DNA of 64,000 nt, taken from NCBI RefSeq assembly GCF_932526225.1, contig NC_064041.1:2740699-2804698 (forward strand), read 5' to 3'. The DNA is from Nematostella vectensis (Eukaryota; Cnidaria; Anthozoa; Actiniaria; Edwardsiidae). The notes under the pieces are model-generated. The model was not told the DNA's origin and ran no database searches. It worked only from the letters and a program-made list of their open reading frames with translations. The translations under genes were made by a program, and so were the position numbers. Below, one piece after another: positions 34,586 through 48,217 of the stretch (its first letter is position 1; the number at the start of each line of letters is the position of its first letter).

Positions 34586-35683
34586 TTATTCTTTTTGCTC
34601 TGGGAAAGGGCCATATTTTTCCCTGTGGATGTCCGCGCAACAGCAAATAACGACTGGGTGCCGGTTTTTACCCACTTCAAGAAGGGCTTTACGAAGGTAA
34701 TCTCTTTCTTCTGTCAACATCTCGACCGTAGACTGTAGTTTTGCGTTCTCAGCACGCAGATAATTTTGTTCTGAGTTCGCAGATAATTTAGAGTCAAGTA
34801 AGGGAGAGTCATTTTCTTGTCGGAACAATTCCTTCTTGGCAAACGGTGATGGGGCGAGTTTAGATTGCTTAAAATTTGCATAAAGAGGTTTATGATCAAA
34901 CAACTCGTTACCCGCATCCACAATTTCTACATTGCTGACATCTTCAACTGGACCGCTATACATAAAATAGTCCACCATGTCATTCTCTCCTTTTTCCTTG
35001 GAGGCTGCTGCATACAGGTTGTACTCGATCTTGTTGGCTCTGTTTCTGTTTTGAACTACTCTTTTAGCTTTCTCATACGTAAGGTTGAAGTCACCTCCAA
35101 CAAGAACAGGGCATCCTTCATTAGAGCTAACTCCATCTAGCAGTGTTAGTAATTTACAAAGATTATCCTCCTTTATTTCATCTTTTTTAGTATTGGGTCC
35201 GTGATAGGACGCAACCAAAAGGTCTAATGAACCGGCTTTTTTGCAGCGTCCTACGTACAACCGTCCGAGGAATGAGTTATCATCATAGTTGTTGTATTCC
35301 TTGACTTCAAGTTCATTTTTATAGAGAATGGTTGTAAATATGGACTTCTCATGGACCCCTGTCAAAATCTGATACCCTGTTGGTAGTTTTTCCTCAATGA
35401 ACTTGCGAGGACTTGGAAACTCTTGCAAAAACACAAGATCGGGGTTTTCTTTATCTATCACACCTCGCACATACTCTCTTCGCTGTTTATAGCCTGGTGT
35501 AATGTTTTCTTTTTTTGGTCCAGCATTCATACTTATTACCTGGAAGATAGCCTCACCGGCTCCCGACGCACTGGCCATGTCTCCCGACGCACTGGCCATG
35601 TCTCCCGACGCACTGGCCATGTCTCCCAACGCACTGGCCATGTCTCCCGACGCACTGGCCATGTCTCCCGACGCACTGGCCAT
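34586..35683 (-). CDS. Endonuclease/exonuclease/phosphatase (EEP) domain protein with N-terminal 7-residue repeats
   Basis: A 365-codon frame. Residues 1-41 are six copies of MASASGD. The EEP fold follows (about 46-272) with the expected metal and catalytic residues: ISMNAG (N53), VFLQEF (E88), SYHGPN (H161), LVGGDFNL (D198, N200), DMVDYF (D235/D238) and FDHKPL (D263-H264). Residues about 300-337 look like a coiled coil; the tail is short and polar. EEP enzymes cleave phosphodiester bonds in nucleic acids, inositol phosphates or sphingolipids; the substrate here is unknown. No reverse transcriptase follows, so it is not an obvious LINE endonuclease. The frame is open a little further upstream without an ATG, and TTTCCCTGCTTTTTCACCAG just before the repeats is a good 3' splice site, so an upstream exon is possible. 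It appears intact. Confidence 0.8.
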   Translation of the reverse strand: MASASGDMASASGDMASALGDMASASGDMASASGDMASASGAGEAIFQVISMNAGPKKENITPGYKQRREYVRGVIDKENPDLVFLQEFPSPRKFIEEKLPTGYQILTGVHEKSIFTTILYKNELEVKEYNNYDDNSFLGRLYVGRCKKAGSLDLLVASYHGPNTKKDEIKEDNLCKLLTLLDGVSSNEGCPVLVGGDFNLTYEKAKRVVQNRNRANKIEYNLYAAASKEKGENDMVDYFMYSGPVEDVSNVEIVDAGNELFDHKPLYANFKQSKLAPSPFAKKELFRQENDSPLLDSKLSANSEQNYLRAENAKLQSTVEMLTEERDYLRKALLEVGKNRHPVVICCCADIHREKYGPFPEQKE

Positions 35684-35700
35684 GTCTCCCGACGTACTGG
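35560..35700. repeat. 21-bp coding minisatellite in the EEP gene
   Basis: Seven copies, the outer ones imperfect, of CTCCCGACGCACTGGCCATGT. Each encodes seven residues on the minus strand, so copy-number changes keep the frame. One copy has A for G (Leu for Ser), and the last has GACGTACTGG. Confidence 0.95.
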
Positions 35701-35770
35701 TGAAAAAGCAGGGAAATCTGGTAGGATGGGGGACTTGATTCGTTATGATCTAAAAAAGATAGATAATTAG

Positions 35771-36420
35771 TATATAATCATACGACTACGCTATTGTAAT
35801 AAAACGTTATCATTAAAAATAATAAGATGGAATTTTAACGATGAGCAAATCACGCGCGGCTGAGGATGGTGCGCAGGTATAATATTTATGCACTATATAT
35901 GCATAGTATTTTAATGTGACCGGCGCTAGGCACAATGCAGGCACAAAAGGATAGCAACAGGTTGATCGGAAAAGAATTTATTGATACTGATACTTTACAG
36001 ACTGTTAGAAACAGGAACGAGAAACATATCGCCTAGAAGACATAAGACTAGGAATATCTGTTAGATAGGGAAGTGCTCGGAGGGAACCTATTATTTATGG
36101 GAAATTGGGAAGTCTTTTCCCTGCTAGCAGAGGCCTCTTTTCTGTATTTCGCTGGGCTGGAGTTCGCGAGGAAAAGATACCTCTGCCATGGGTCGCAAGT
36201 TCGTTTGATCAAACCGCCGTCCACGATCGTGGACGAGATCCACAGCGCATGCTCCGTTTATTAATTACTGGCCACTATTTGAGCCCACAATGACTAGCGC
36301 ATGCATAAAACGTATATCCGCTGCGGGATAATAAGCCCGCATTCGAAACGGCGTCCTCCGTAGAAATATCACGCGACGAAATGAATGAATCATAGATAAA
36401 CGTGATAAAAATAACAGAAT
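35771..36420. other. Intergenic sequence left of copy B, no gene recognised
   Basis: Holds a perfect 18-bp palindrome at 36218-36235 and several short GC-richer frames (36073-36264) without recognisable product. Confidence 0.5.
36218..36235. repeat. Perfect 18-bp palindrome
   Basis: CGTCCACGATCGTGGACG reads the same on both strands. It may be a dimeric factor site; no neighbouring gene assigns it a role. Confidence 0.6.
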
Positions 36421-36433
36421 TCGTTTTCTGTAT

Positions 36434-36437
36434 TTAA
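36434..36437. other. Empty piggyBac target site (single TTAA)
   Basis: The flanks TCGTTTTCTGTATTTAA and TTAACATAACAGAAG that surround the piggyBac element at 14-17 and 2393-2396 are here joined through one TTAA, with no footprint. This is either the ancestral unoccupied site or a precise excision, which piggyBac is known to make. Confidence 0.96.
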
Positions 36438-36989
36438 CATAACAGAAGTCAAACTTAGCACACAAAATGACACCAGGTCTTCAGTTTTTATAGGTTTTTT
36501 CTTTTTCCTGAGAATTTCATGGGCTGACATAGTAAGAACAAATATTGCCCACATAATTATTGATCGGAATAAAGTACTGGTTTTCCAAATATTGTATTGC
36601 ATCAATTTTTATAAGCCGGCAAAGACAAACTTTTTTGAATTTAGCGCAATTTAACCGCGTGCTCGTCGCTTGTTAGTTCCAGTTTATGCATGTTTTCAGA
36701 TAAACTACATCAAATTAACTTCAAAGATTCAGAGTTAACTCTTTAGGAAAGCATATCCAAGTATTATACATAGCTATTTTTCAGGTTTAAGCGAGCTGGT
36801 TGTGATAGTCATGTCAGCACCGTTTCTACACAATACAGCATCAACATGGCGGCAATAAAAGCACGGCTTGCATCGTCATTTCATTTCTAAATTTTAGCGG
36901 CTTTATTTCATGGATTGAACAAAACTTAACTGTCCATTTTTGCTCATGATTGTCTAATTGATTGACAATTGGCCATAATCTGTGAATTA

Positions 36990-37937
36990 GGGCCTATCCG
37001 CACTTGTCGAACAAAGTTTGTCTGGCCCGAACAAAAATGATAACAAATTTTGTCTCGGCCAAAAGTTATTAGCTAAAGTACATCCGCACTTATCGGGCCA
37101 AACAAATTAATTACAAACCGCCGACGTCAATCAAAATGCATTCTCGTATTTCTGGCGCGAATTAAATTGCACGTGTGGTTTGTTTACCTTTACAATTCGC
37201 CATGCTTCCAATGAATTACATCGCTCTACTCGTGTCGTTTCTGGCAATTTATTCATATTATCGACATCAGCAACAACTTCTACTTCTTCTTTGCTATTGG
37301 CAATTTAACGTAATTCACCAGAACGTCATTTTACAACGCATAAATCGGCGAAGACAACGTTTATTTCGACCATACTGGGTTTTGCCTCGGCCATTGCAGT
37401 CATGGTTTGAAATTCATTACCGCCAAAGAATAATTCCCGAGAATTTTTTTTATCGCCAGATGAGAATGAAACGCGTATCGTTTGACTTGCTGTTGGCAAC
37501 AATTACGCCATATATACGCCGGCAAAACACGAGATTCGAGAACTTCATTTGGTTGCTCTACAATTTGAGACTGCGATTGACCATAAATACCAGCAGGATC
37601 AAACACTTGTGAGCCATAATAGTTGAAATAATAGTCCCGAGGAAAGTACGCCATGTTGTGACCTCGATTCACTCTGCGAAGATGAACTTTCCCGCGCAAT
37701 TCGATCACGTTGGGTTATCAAGTAGGGTGATAATTGACAAAGCTGTCATGTTCGACATGATTTTGACGTTTGGCCTAGTTTTGTAGGGCTCCAAACCTCC
37801 CCAGCGGCGTCTTTGTAGTTTGGCCTGGCCGAACAAATTTTGTCTCAGCCGAACAAACGCATCCGCACTTGTTTCTTACAGTTGATGACAGAATTTGTGT
37901 CTAAATAAACAAGTTTTGTACAAGTGCGGATGGGCCC
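36990..37937 (+). mobile_element. PIF/Harbinger-type element, internally deleted (copy B)
   Basis: Same element, same TTA duplication (36987-36989, 37938-37940) and same position in array unit 1 as in copy A, so it was inserted before the segment was duplicated. One base differs from A in the coding remnant, giving TTTTTTTT where A has TTCTTTTT near 37446. Confidence 0.92.
37202..37612 (+). pseudogene. Harbinger transposase (HARBI1-like) N-terminal remnant, copy B
   Basis: Partner of 3161-3571. The product is the same apart from Ser to Phe in the ENSFYRQ motif. It lacks the DDE core in the same way. Confidence 0.7.
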
Positions 37938-38335
37938 TTAATCAAGTATAGCACAACAACACGAGAATTTGAGAACATCATCGAGCCGAACGAGTGGTGA
38001 CTATTGAACAAATTCAAGGTGGTATTTTGAAGAATTTTCTGCATTGTTGTTCAGATGCGGCCAAAAATGCTTGCAAGAAAGTATTATTTGCTGCTATTGG
38101 TTTTGCAATGTCCAACTGGACGAGAAACAAGTTATTTTCACTCAAACATTTGCGAATTGTTGGCAATAGTCCGATGCCATGAGTACTTACAAAAATACCG
38201 AGATGGTGGCTGAATTTATTCACCGCTAGTTCCTGCATCGTTCGCTGTTGCTCTCAAACCACTCAGATTCTCTCTCTTCGTTTCCTTTTTGCTATTTAGA
38301 AGCGCCTCAAACAAGTTTGTTCGATTGACAAGAAA

Positions 38336-38614
38336 TTAAATCAATTCAGAATGTTGAAAATATAAAAAAACAAAGCTCAAAGTCATTATTTGGATGATTT
38401 TTCGGTCCGATAAATGGAGTAGCTTCTTGTTCCTCAATGGCAGTACCAGTTCTGTACCAATGTTGGTCTTTGGGTCGCAAAATACCGACATTTTTCTGCT
38501 AGAAATTAGCCCACGGCCATCGTTGTTTACCGATTGTGAATCTCTCTCTCCCAGGCCGTAAAACTCTTTTAAATCGCTATCAAAATCAACCAAAATATCA
38601 TGAGTCAAGTCCAT
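38336..38614 (-). CDS. Unit-encoded small protein, unrecognised (copy B, unit 1)
   Basis: Identical in translation to the copy at 4295-4573, with the same upstream splice acceptor and promoter-like patch in the unit. Confidence 0.3.
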   Translation of the reverse strand: MDLTHDILVDFDSDLKEFYGLGERDSQSVNNDGRGLISSRKMSVFCDPKTNIGTELVLPLRNKKLLHLSDRKIIQIMTLSFVFLYFQHSELI

Positions 38615-41600
38615 GATCTAAAGGCAAGGTCCGTGGTCGTGGATGGATTTCGAACCCGCGAAAAAGTTTTAACTTTGGATAAAAATTTTATGACGAACGA
38701 TTCGTTGTGCTGACTTGAGCTGTAAGAGAGAAACGTGCAGAATTTCATGCAGCAAAATACGGAAAATTCCCTATCTAGGCAGGAAAGGGTTAATAAATTC
38801 GAAATATTGTACTAAATCAATTGTTTATAACATCTCTTACTTATTTTACTCTAATAAACAATGAAGCAAAGTTTTATTTTCAAGTCTGTAGAATTTCAAG
38901 CACGATTTACCTAATACATTGCTTTCGACCATTTCCAATGATCGGTGATCGCAATGTTTCAATCAGTTTCTATCGGCTCACCTATAGATCGTTGAGACCT
39001 GAACTTGGGATTATTCTGTAGTTTAACGGTTATTATATACAAACCTAAACTATATCACTATCCATTGAATTGTATTTGGTTCTTTCTGACAACTAAACAC
39101 TAAGCGCATGGAAACTGAAATTGTGACACCGCTCGACAACCAAATTCTCAACTTACCACGGCAAAAAATCCCTATTGGAGGCAAAAAATCGATGTAAACA
39201 ATTCTAACAACACGATGTGAAAGCTAAATCTCAATTTACAATTGTAATCAAGAAAATGCATGTCTTTACTTACCCAATAACTAAGAGAGAACACAGCAGT
39301 GAATAGCAACACGGCAACGCCGGGAAAGGATTCGTCAGATCGACCACGCCGACTAAAAGGACGCTAAACTTCGGCTCTATTTTGTCAATCGAACACCGTT
39401 CGTAATAACCGGAAATTTCCCGAACGTGACAGTTATAATGATCGTAATAACCGGAAATGTCCCATCAAGCCCGAATCAAACCTCAAAGTGACTCCAATTT
39501 AAAAATCTCACGCATGCGCGATACCACTCTACCGCTGCTTCTCCTGACCGCGATCCAAACCCCAAAATCAAACCGCAAAAATCCTAGCCCACCTAGATTA
39601 GTGTTGCTTTCCGTTCGCTACGCTCACTCCGAGCAATAATACAAAACTACAGTTAATATGAATACAAGGTATAACAAATAGTTAGCTATCTAAACTAAGT
39701 ATAGCAAGAGAATATTATTTACAAAGCAATTATAGTACAAAAACTAGGAATTTCTATGAGAAAGTTTCTACACAATACAGCATCAACATGGCGGCAATAA
39801 AAGCACGGCTTGCATCGTCATTTCATTTCTAAATTTTAGCGGCTTTATTTCATGGATTGAACAAAACTCAACTGTCCATTTTTGCTCATGACTGTCTAAT
39901 TGATTGACAATTGGCCATAATCTGTGAATAAATCAAGTATAGCACAACAACACGAGGATTTGAGAACATCATCGAGCGGAACGAGTGGTGACTATTGAAC
40001 AAATTCAAGATGATATTGGGAAGAATTTTCTGCATTGTTGTTCAGATGCGGCCAAAATAGGCTTGCAAGAAAGTATTATTTGCTGCTATTGGTTTTGCAA
40101 TATCCAACTGGACGAGAAACAAGTCTTTTTCACTCAAATATTTGCGAATTGTTGGCAATAGTCCGATGCCATGAGTACTTACAAAAATACCGAGATGGTG
40201 GCTGAATTTATTCACCGCTAGTTTCTGCATCGTTCGCTGTTGCTCTCAAACCACTCAGAATCTTTCTCTTCGTTTTCTTTTTGCCATTTAGAAGCGCCTC
40301 AAACAAGTTTGTTCGATTGACAAGAAATTAAATCAATTCAGAATGATGAAAATATAAAAAAAAACAAAGTTCAAAGTCATTATTTGGATGATTCTTCGGT
40401 CCGATAAATGGAGTAGCTTCTTGTTCCTCAATGGCAGTACCAGTTCTGTACCAAAGTTGGTCTTTGGGTCGCAAAATACCGACATTTTTCTGCTAGAAAT
40501 TAGCCCACGGCCATCGTTGTTTACCGATTGTGAATCTCTCTCTCCCAGGCCGTAAAACTCTTTTATATCGCTATCAAAATCAACCAAAATATCATGAGTC
40601 AAGTCCATGATCTAAAGGCAAGGTCCGTGGTCGTGGATGGATTTCGAACCCGCGAAAAAGTTTTAACTTTGGATAAAAATTTTATGACGAACGATTCGTT
40701 GTGCTGACTTGAGCTGTAAGAGAGAAACGTGCAGAATTTCATGCAGCAAAATACGGAAAATTCCCTATCTAGGCAGGAAAGGGTTAATAAATTCGAAATA
40801 TTGTACTAAATCAATTGTTTATAACATCTCTTACTTATTTTACTCTAATAAACAATGAAGCAAAGTTTTATTTTCAAGTCTGTAGAATTTCAAGCACGAT
40901 TTACCTAATACATTGCTTTCGACCATTTCCAATGATCGGTGATCGCAATGTTTCAATCAGTTTCCACCGGCTCACCTATAGATCGTTGAGACCTGAACTT
41001 GGGATTATTCTGTAGTTTAACGGTTATTATATACAAACCTAAACTATATCACTATCCATTGAATTGTATTTGGTTCTTTCTGACAACTAAACACTAAGCG
41101 CATGGAAACTGAAATTGTGACACCGCTCGACAACCAAATTCTCAACTTACCACGGCAAAAAATCCCTATTGGAGGCAAAAAATCGATGTAAACAATTCTA
41201 ACAACACGATGTGAAAGCTAAATCTCAATTTACAATTGTAATCAAGAAAATGCATGTCTTTACTTACCCAATAACTAAGAGAGAACACAGCAGTGAATAG
41301 CAACACGGCAACGCCGGGAAAGGATTCGTCAGATCGACCACGCCGACTAAAAGGACGCTAAACTTCGGCTCTATTTTGTTACTCGAACACCGTTCGTAAT
41401 AACCGGAAATTTCCCGAACGTGACAGTTATAATGATCGTAATAACCGGAAATGTCCCATCAAGCCCGAATCAAACCTCAAAGTCACTCCAATATAAAAAT
41501 CTCACGCATGCGCGATACCACTCTACCGCTGCTTCTCCTGACCGCGATCCAAACCCCAAAATCAAACCGCAAAAATCCTAGCCCACCTAGATTAGTGTTG

Positions 41601-44600
41601 CTCTCCGTTCGCTACGCTCACTCCGAGCAATAATACAAAACTACAGTTAATATGAATACAAGGTATAACAAATAGTTAGCTATCTAAACTAAGTATAGCA
41701 AGAGAATATTATTTACAAAGCAATTATAGTACAAAAACTAGGAATTTCTATGAGAAAGTTTCTACACAATACAGCATCAACATGGCGGCAATAAAAGCAC
41801 GGCTTGCATCGTCATTTCATTTCTAAATTTTAGCGGCTTTATTTCATGGATTGAACAAAACTCAACTGTCCATTTTTGCTCATGACTGTCTAATTGATTG
41901 ACAATTGGCCATAATCTGTGAATAAATCAAGTATAGCACAACAACACGAGGATTTGAGAACATCATCGAGCGGAACGAGTGGTGACTATTGAACAAATTC
42001 AAGATGATATTGGGAAGAATTTTCTGCATTGTTGTTCAGATGCGGCCAAAATAGGCTTGCAAGAAAGTATTATTTGCTGCTATTGGTTTTGCAATATCCA
42101 ACTGGACGAGAAACAAGTCTTTTTCACTCAAATATTTGCGAATTGTTGGCAATAGTCCGATGCCATGAGTACTTACAAAAATACCGAGATGGTGGCTGAA
42201 TTTATTCACCGCTAGTTCCTGCATCGTTCGCTGTTGCTCTCAAACCACTCAGAATCTTTCTCTTCGTTTTCTTTTTGCCATTTAGAAGCGCCTCAAACAA
42301 GTTTGTTCGATTGACAAGAAATTAAATCAATTCAGAATGATGAAAATATAAAAAAAACAAAGTTCAAAGTCATTATTTGGATGATTCTTCGGTCCGATAA
42401 ATGGAGTAGCTTCTTGTTCCTCAATGGCAGTACCAGTTCTGTACCAAAGTTGGTCTTTGGGTCGCAAAATACCGACATTTTTCTGCTAGAAATTAGCCCA
42501 CGGCCATCGTTGTTTACCGATTGTGAATCTCTCTCTCCCAGGCCGTAAAACTCTTTTAAATCGCTATCAAAATCAACCAAAATATCATGAGTCAAGTCCA
42601 TGATCTAAAGGCAAGGTCCGTGGTCGTGGATGGATTTCGAACCCGCGAAAAAGTTTTAACTTTGGATAAAAATTTTATGACGAACGATTCGTTGTGCTGA
42701 CTTGAGCTGTAAGAGAGAAACGTGCAGAATTTCATGCAGCAAAATACGGAAAATTCCCTATCTAGGCAGGAAAGGGTTAATAAATTCGAAATATTGTACT
42801 AAATCAATTGTTTATAACATCTCTTACTTATTTTACTCTAATAAACAATGAAGCAAAGTTTTATTTTCAAGTCTGTAGAATTTCAAGCACGATTTACCTA
42901 ATACATTGCTTTCGACCATTTCCAATGATCGGTGATCGCAATGTTTCAATCAGTTTCCATCGGCTCACCTATAGATCGTTGAGACCTGAACTTGGGATTA
43001 TTCTGTAGTTTAACGGTTATTATATACAAACCTAAACTATATCACTATCCATTGAATTGTATTTGGTTCTTTCTGACAACTAAACACTAAGCGCATGGAA
43101 ACTGAAATTGTGACACCGCTCGACAACCAAATTCTCAACTTACCACGGCAAAAAATCCCTATTGGAGGCAAAAAATCGATGTAAACAATTCTAACAACAC
43201 GATGTGAAAGCTAAATCTCAATTTACAATTGTAATCAAGAAAATGCATGTCTTTACTTACCCAATAACTAAGAGAGAACACAGCAGTGAATAGCAACACG
43301 GCAACGCCGGGAAAGGATTCGTCAGATCGACCACGCCGACTAAAAGGACGCTAAACTTCGGCTCTATTTTGTCAATCGAACACCGTTCGTAATAACCGGA
43401 AATTTCCCGAACGTGACAGTTATAATGATCGTAATAACCGGAAATGTCCCATCAAGCCCGAATCAAACCTCAAAGTGACTCCAATTTAAAAATCTCACGC
43501 ATGCGCGATACCACTCTACCGCTGCTTCTCCTGACCGCGATCCAAACCCCAAAATCAAACCGCAAAAATCCTAGCCCACCTAGATTAGTGTTGCTTTCCG
43601 TTCGCTACGCTCACTCCGAGCAATAATACAAAACTACAGTTAATATGAATACAAGGTATAACAAATAGTTAGCTATCTAAACTAAGTATAGCAAGAGAAT
43701 ATTATTTACAAAGCAATTATAGTACAAAAACTAGGAATTTCTATGAGAAAGTTTCTACACAATACAGCATCAACATGGCGGCAATAAAAGCACGGCTTGC
43801 ATCGTCATTTCATTTCTAAATTTTAGCGGCTTTATTTCATGGATTGAACAAAACTCAACTGTCCATTTTTGCTCATGACTGTCTAATTGATTGACAATTG
43901 GCCATAATCTGTGAATAAATCAAGTATAGCACAACAACACGAGGATTTGAGAACATCATCGAGCGGAACGAGTGGTGACTATTGAACAAATTCAAGATGA
44001 TATTGGGAAGAATTTTCTGCATTGTTGTTCAGATGCGGCCAAAATAGGCTTGCAAGAAAGTATTATTTGCTGCTATTGGTTTTGCAATATCCAACTGGAC
44101 GAGAAACAAGTCTTTTTCACTCAAATATTTGCGAATTGTTGGCAATAGTCCGATGCCATGAGTACTTACAAAAATACCGAGATGGTGGCTGAATTTATTC
44201 ACCGCTAGTTTCTGCATCGTTCGCTGTTGCTCTCAAACCACTCAGAATCTTTCTCTTCGTTTTCTTTTTGCCATTTAGAAGCGCCTCAAACAAGTTTGTT
44301 CGATTGACAAGAAATTAAATCAATTCAGAATGATGAAAATATAAAAAAAAACAAAGTTCAAAGTCATTATTTGGATGATTCTTCGGTCCGATAAATGGAG
44401 TAGCTTCTTGTTCCTCAATGGCAGTACCAGTTCTGTACCAAAGTTGGTCTTTGGGTCGCAAAATACCGACATTTTTCTGCTAGAAATTAGCCCACGGCCA
44501 TCGTTGTTTACCGATTGTGAATCTCTCTCTCCCAGGCCGTAAAACTCTTTTATATCGCTATCAAAATCAACCAAAATATCATGAGTCAAGTCCATGATCT

Positions 44601-45904
44601 AAAGGCAAGGTCCGTGGTCGTGGATGGATTTCGAACCCGCGAAAAAGTTTTAACTTTGGATAAAAATTTTATGACGAACGATTCGTTGTGCTGACTTGAG
44701 CTGTAAGAGAGAAACGTGCAGAATTTCATGCAGCAAAATACGGAAAATTCCCTATCTAGGCAGGAAAGGGTTAATAAATTCGAAATATTGTACTAAATCA
44801 ATTGTTTATAACATCTCTTACTTATTTTACTCTAATAAACAATGAAGCAAAGTTTTATTTTCAAGTCTGTAGAATTTCAAGCACGATTTACCTAATACAT
44901 TGCTTTCGACCATTTCCAATGATCGGTGATCGCAATGTTTCAATCAGTTTCCATCGGCTCACCTATAGATCGTTGAGACCTGAACTTGGGATTATTCTGT
45001 AGTTTAACGGTTATTATATACAAACCTAAACTATATCACTATCCATTGAATTGTATTTGGTTCTTTCTGACAACTAAACACTAAGCGCATGGAAACTGAA
45101 ATTGTGACACCGCTCGACAACCAAATTCTCAACTTACCACGGCAAAAAATCCCTATTGGAGGCAAAAAATCGATGTAAACAATTCTAACAACACGATGTG
45201 AAAGCTAAATCTCAATTTACAATTGTAATCAAGAAAATGCATGTCTTTACTTACCCAATAACTAAGAGAGAACACAGCAGTGAATAGCAACACGGCAACG
45301 CCGGGAAAGGATTCGTCAGATCGACCACGCCGACTAAAAGGACGCTAAACTTCGGCTCTATTTTGTTACTCGAACACCGTTCGTAATAACCGGAAATTTC
45401 CCGAACGTGACAGTTATAATGATCGTAATAACCGGAAATGTCCCATCAAGCCCGAATCAAACCTCAAAGTCACTCCAATATAAAAATCTCACGCATGCGC
45501 GATACCACTCTACCGCTGCTTCTCCTGACCGCGATCCAAACCCCAAAATCAAACCGCAAAAATCCTAGCCCACCTAGATTAGTGTTGCTCTCCGTTCGCT
45601 ACGCTCACTCCGAGCAATAATACAAAACTACAGTTAATATGAATACAAGGTATAACAAATAGTTAGCTATCTAAACTAAGTATAGCAAGAGAATATTATT
45701 TACAAAGCAATTATAGTACAAAAACTAGGAATTTCTATGAGAAAGTTTCTACACAATACAGCATCAACATGGCGGCAATAAAAGCACGGCTTGCATCGTC
45801 ATTTCATTTCTAAATTTTAGCGGCTTTATTTCATGGATTGAACAAAACTCAACTGTCCATTTTTGCTCATGACTGTCTAATTGATTGACAATTGGCCATA
45901 ATCT

Positions 45905-46141
45905 GTGAATAAATCAAGTATAGCACAACAACACGAGGATTTGAGAACATCATCGAGCGGAACGAGTGGTGATATTGAACAAATTCAAGATGGTATTGGG
46001 AAGAATTTTCTGCATTGTTGTTCAGATGCGGCCAAAATAGGCTTGCAAGAAAGTATTATTTGCTGCTATTGGTTTTGCAATATCCAACTGGACGAGAAAC
46101 AAGTCTTTTTCACTCAAATATTTGCGAATTGTTGGCAATAG
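45905..46141 (+). other. Open frame unique to the last array unit (copy B)
   Basis: Same single-base difference and same 78-codon frame as at 21835-22071. This confirms that the last units of both arrays correspond. Confidence 0.25.
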
Positions 46142-48217
46142 TCCGATGCCATGAGTACTTACAAAAATACCGAGATGGTGCCTGAATTTATTCACCGCTA
46201 GTTCCTGCATCGTTCGCTGTTGCTCTCAAACCACTCAGAATCTTTCTCTTCGTTTTCTTTTTGCCATTTAGAAGCGCCTCAAACAAGTTTGTTCGATTGA
46301 CAAGAAATTAAATCAATTCAGAATGATGAAAATATAAAAAAAACAAAGTTCAAAGTCATTATTTGGATGATTCTTCGGTCCGATAAATGGAGTAGCTTCT
46401 TGTTCCTCAATGGCAGTACCAGTTCTGTACCAAAGTTGGTCTTTGGGTCGCAAAATACCGACATTTTTCTGCTAGAAATTAGCCCACGGCCATCGTTGTT
46501 TACCGATTGTGAATCTCTCTCTCCCAGGCCGTAAAACTCTTTTAAATCGCTATCAAAATCAACCAAAATATCATGAGTCAAGTCCATGATCTAAAGGCAA
46601 GGTCCGTGGTCGTGGATGGATTTCGAACCCGCGAAAAAGTTTTAACTTTGGATAAAAATTTTATGACGAACGATTCGTTGTGCTGACTTGAGCTGTAAGA
46701 GAGAAACGTGCAGAATTTCATGCAGCAAAATACGGAAAATTCCCTATCTAGGCAGGAAAGGGTTAATAAATTCGAAATATTGTACTAAATCAATTGTTTA
46801 TAACATCTCTTACTTATTTTACTCTAATAAACAATGAAGCAAAGTTTTATTTTCAAGTCTGTAGAATTTCAAGCACGATTTACCTAATACATTGCTTTCG
46901 ACCATTTCCAATGATCGGTGATCGCAATGTTTCAATCAGTTTCCATCGGCTCACCTATAGATCGTTGAGACCTGAACTTGGGATTATTCTGTAGTTTAAC
47001 GGTTATTATATACAAACCTAAACTATATCACTATCCATTGAATTGTATTTGGTTCTTTCTGACAACTAAACACTAAGCGCATGGAAACTGAAATTGTGAC
47101 ACCGCTCGACAACCAAATTCTCAACTTACCACGGCAAAAAATCCCTATTGGAGGCAAAAAATCGATGTAAACAATTCTAACAACACGATGTGAAAGCTAA
47201 ATCTCAATTTACAATTGTAATCAAGAAAATGCATGTCTTTACTTACCCAATAACTAAGAGAGAACACAGCAGTGAATAGCAACACGGCAACGCCGGGAAA
47301 GGATTCGTCAGATCGACCACGCCGACTAAAAGGACGCTAAACTTCGGCTCTATTTTGTCAATCGAACACCGTTCGTAATAACCGGAAATTTCCCGAACGT
47401 GACAGTTATAATGATCGTAATAACCGGAAATGTCCCATCAAGCCCGAATCAAACCTCAAAGTGACTCCAATTTAAAAATCTCACGCATGCGCGATACCAC
47501 TCTACCGCTGCTTCTCCTGACCGCGATCCAAACCCCAAAATCAAACCGCAAAAATCCTAGCCCACCTAGATTAGTGTTGCTTTCCGTTCGCTACGCTCAC
47601 TCCGAGCAATAATACAAAACTACAGTTAATATGAATACAAGGTATAACAAATAGTTAGCTATCTAAACTAAGTATAGCAAGAGAATATTATTTACAAAGC
47701 AATTATAGTACAAAAACTAGGAATTTCTATGAGAAAGTGAAGTGCTGCCTGGCTTATGGGAAGTGCAACGATATTATCATCATCAAATGAAACAGTTGAA
47801 TTATGTAAGAAAAAGAGTTGTTTTATTGTTCTGAGATTTATGACAGCATTGAAAGGGGGTGTAAGGAAAATTTCTAAAAAAGATTGAAATTCAACGAATA
47901 GTTTATTCAATGGCAACATTATACAAGCTTTTGACATACATAACAAGTTTTAAGCTAAACTGAGGATTAGAGATAGGCTAACTTGATTTGTTCCTTAAAG
48001 AAGATCTAGTGTCAATAAAATGTCTTTTTTGAAAAGTAGTTGGTGTTCATAAATGGTCAGAAATGGCACTGGTTAACCTGCTCAGACCACATTAAAAGGG
48101 TAAGTGAGAGAATTTGTATATCATTTTAAAGTACGGGTACCAGTGGGTAATATAAACTACAGTGCTGATGAATTTATTGTACACAACTCATTCTTGAAAT
48201 GGTTAAAACTCCAGGTT

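Larger units (their letters stand above)
36822..47738. repeat. Tandem array B: five units of about 1994 bp
   Basis: Units start at 36822, 39764, 41758, 43751 and 45745 and end at 47738. Unit 1 carries the same Harbinger insertion as in A. By the marker states, unit 2 matches A unit 2 (including CACCGGCTC at about 40967), unit 3 matches A3, unit 4 matches A9 and unit 5 matches A10 (including the private changes of A10). B therefore equals A with units 4-8 removed, as one unequal exchange or deletion would give. Confidence 0.95.
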
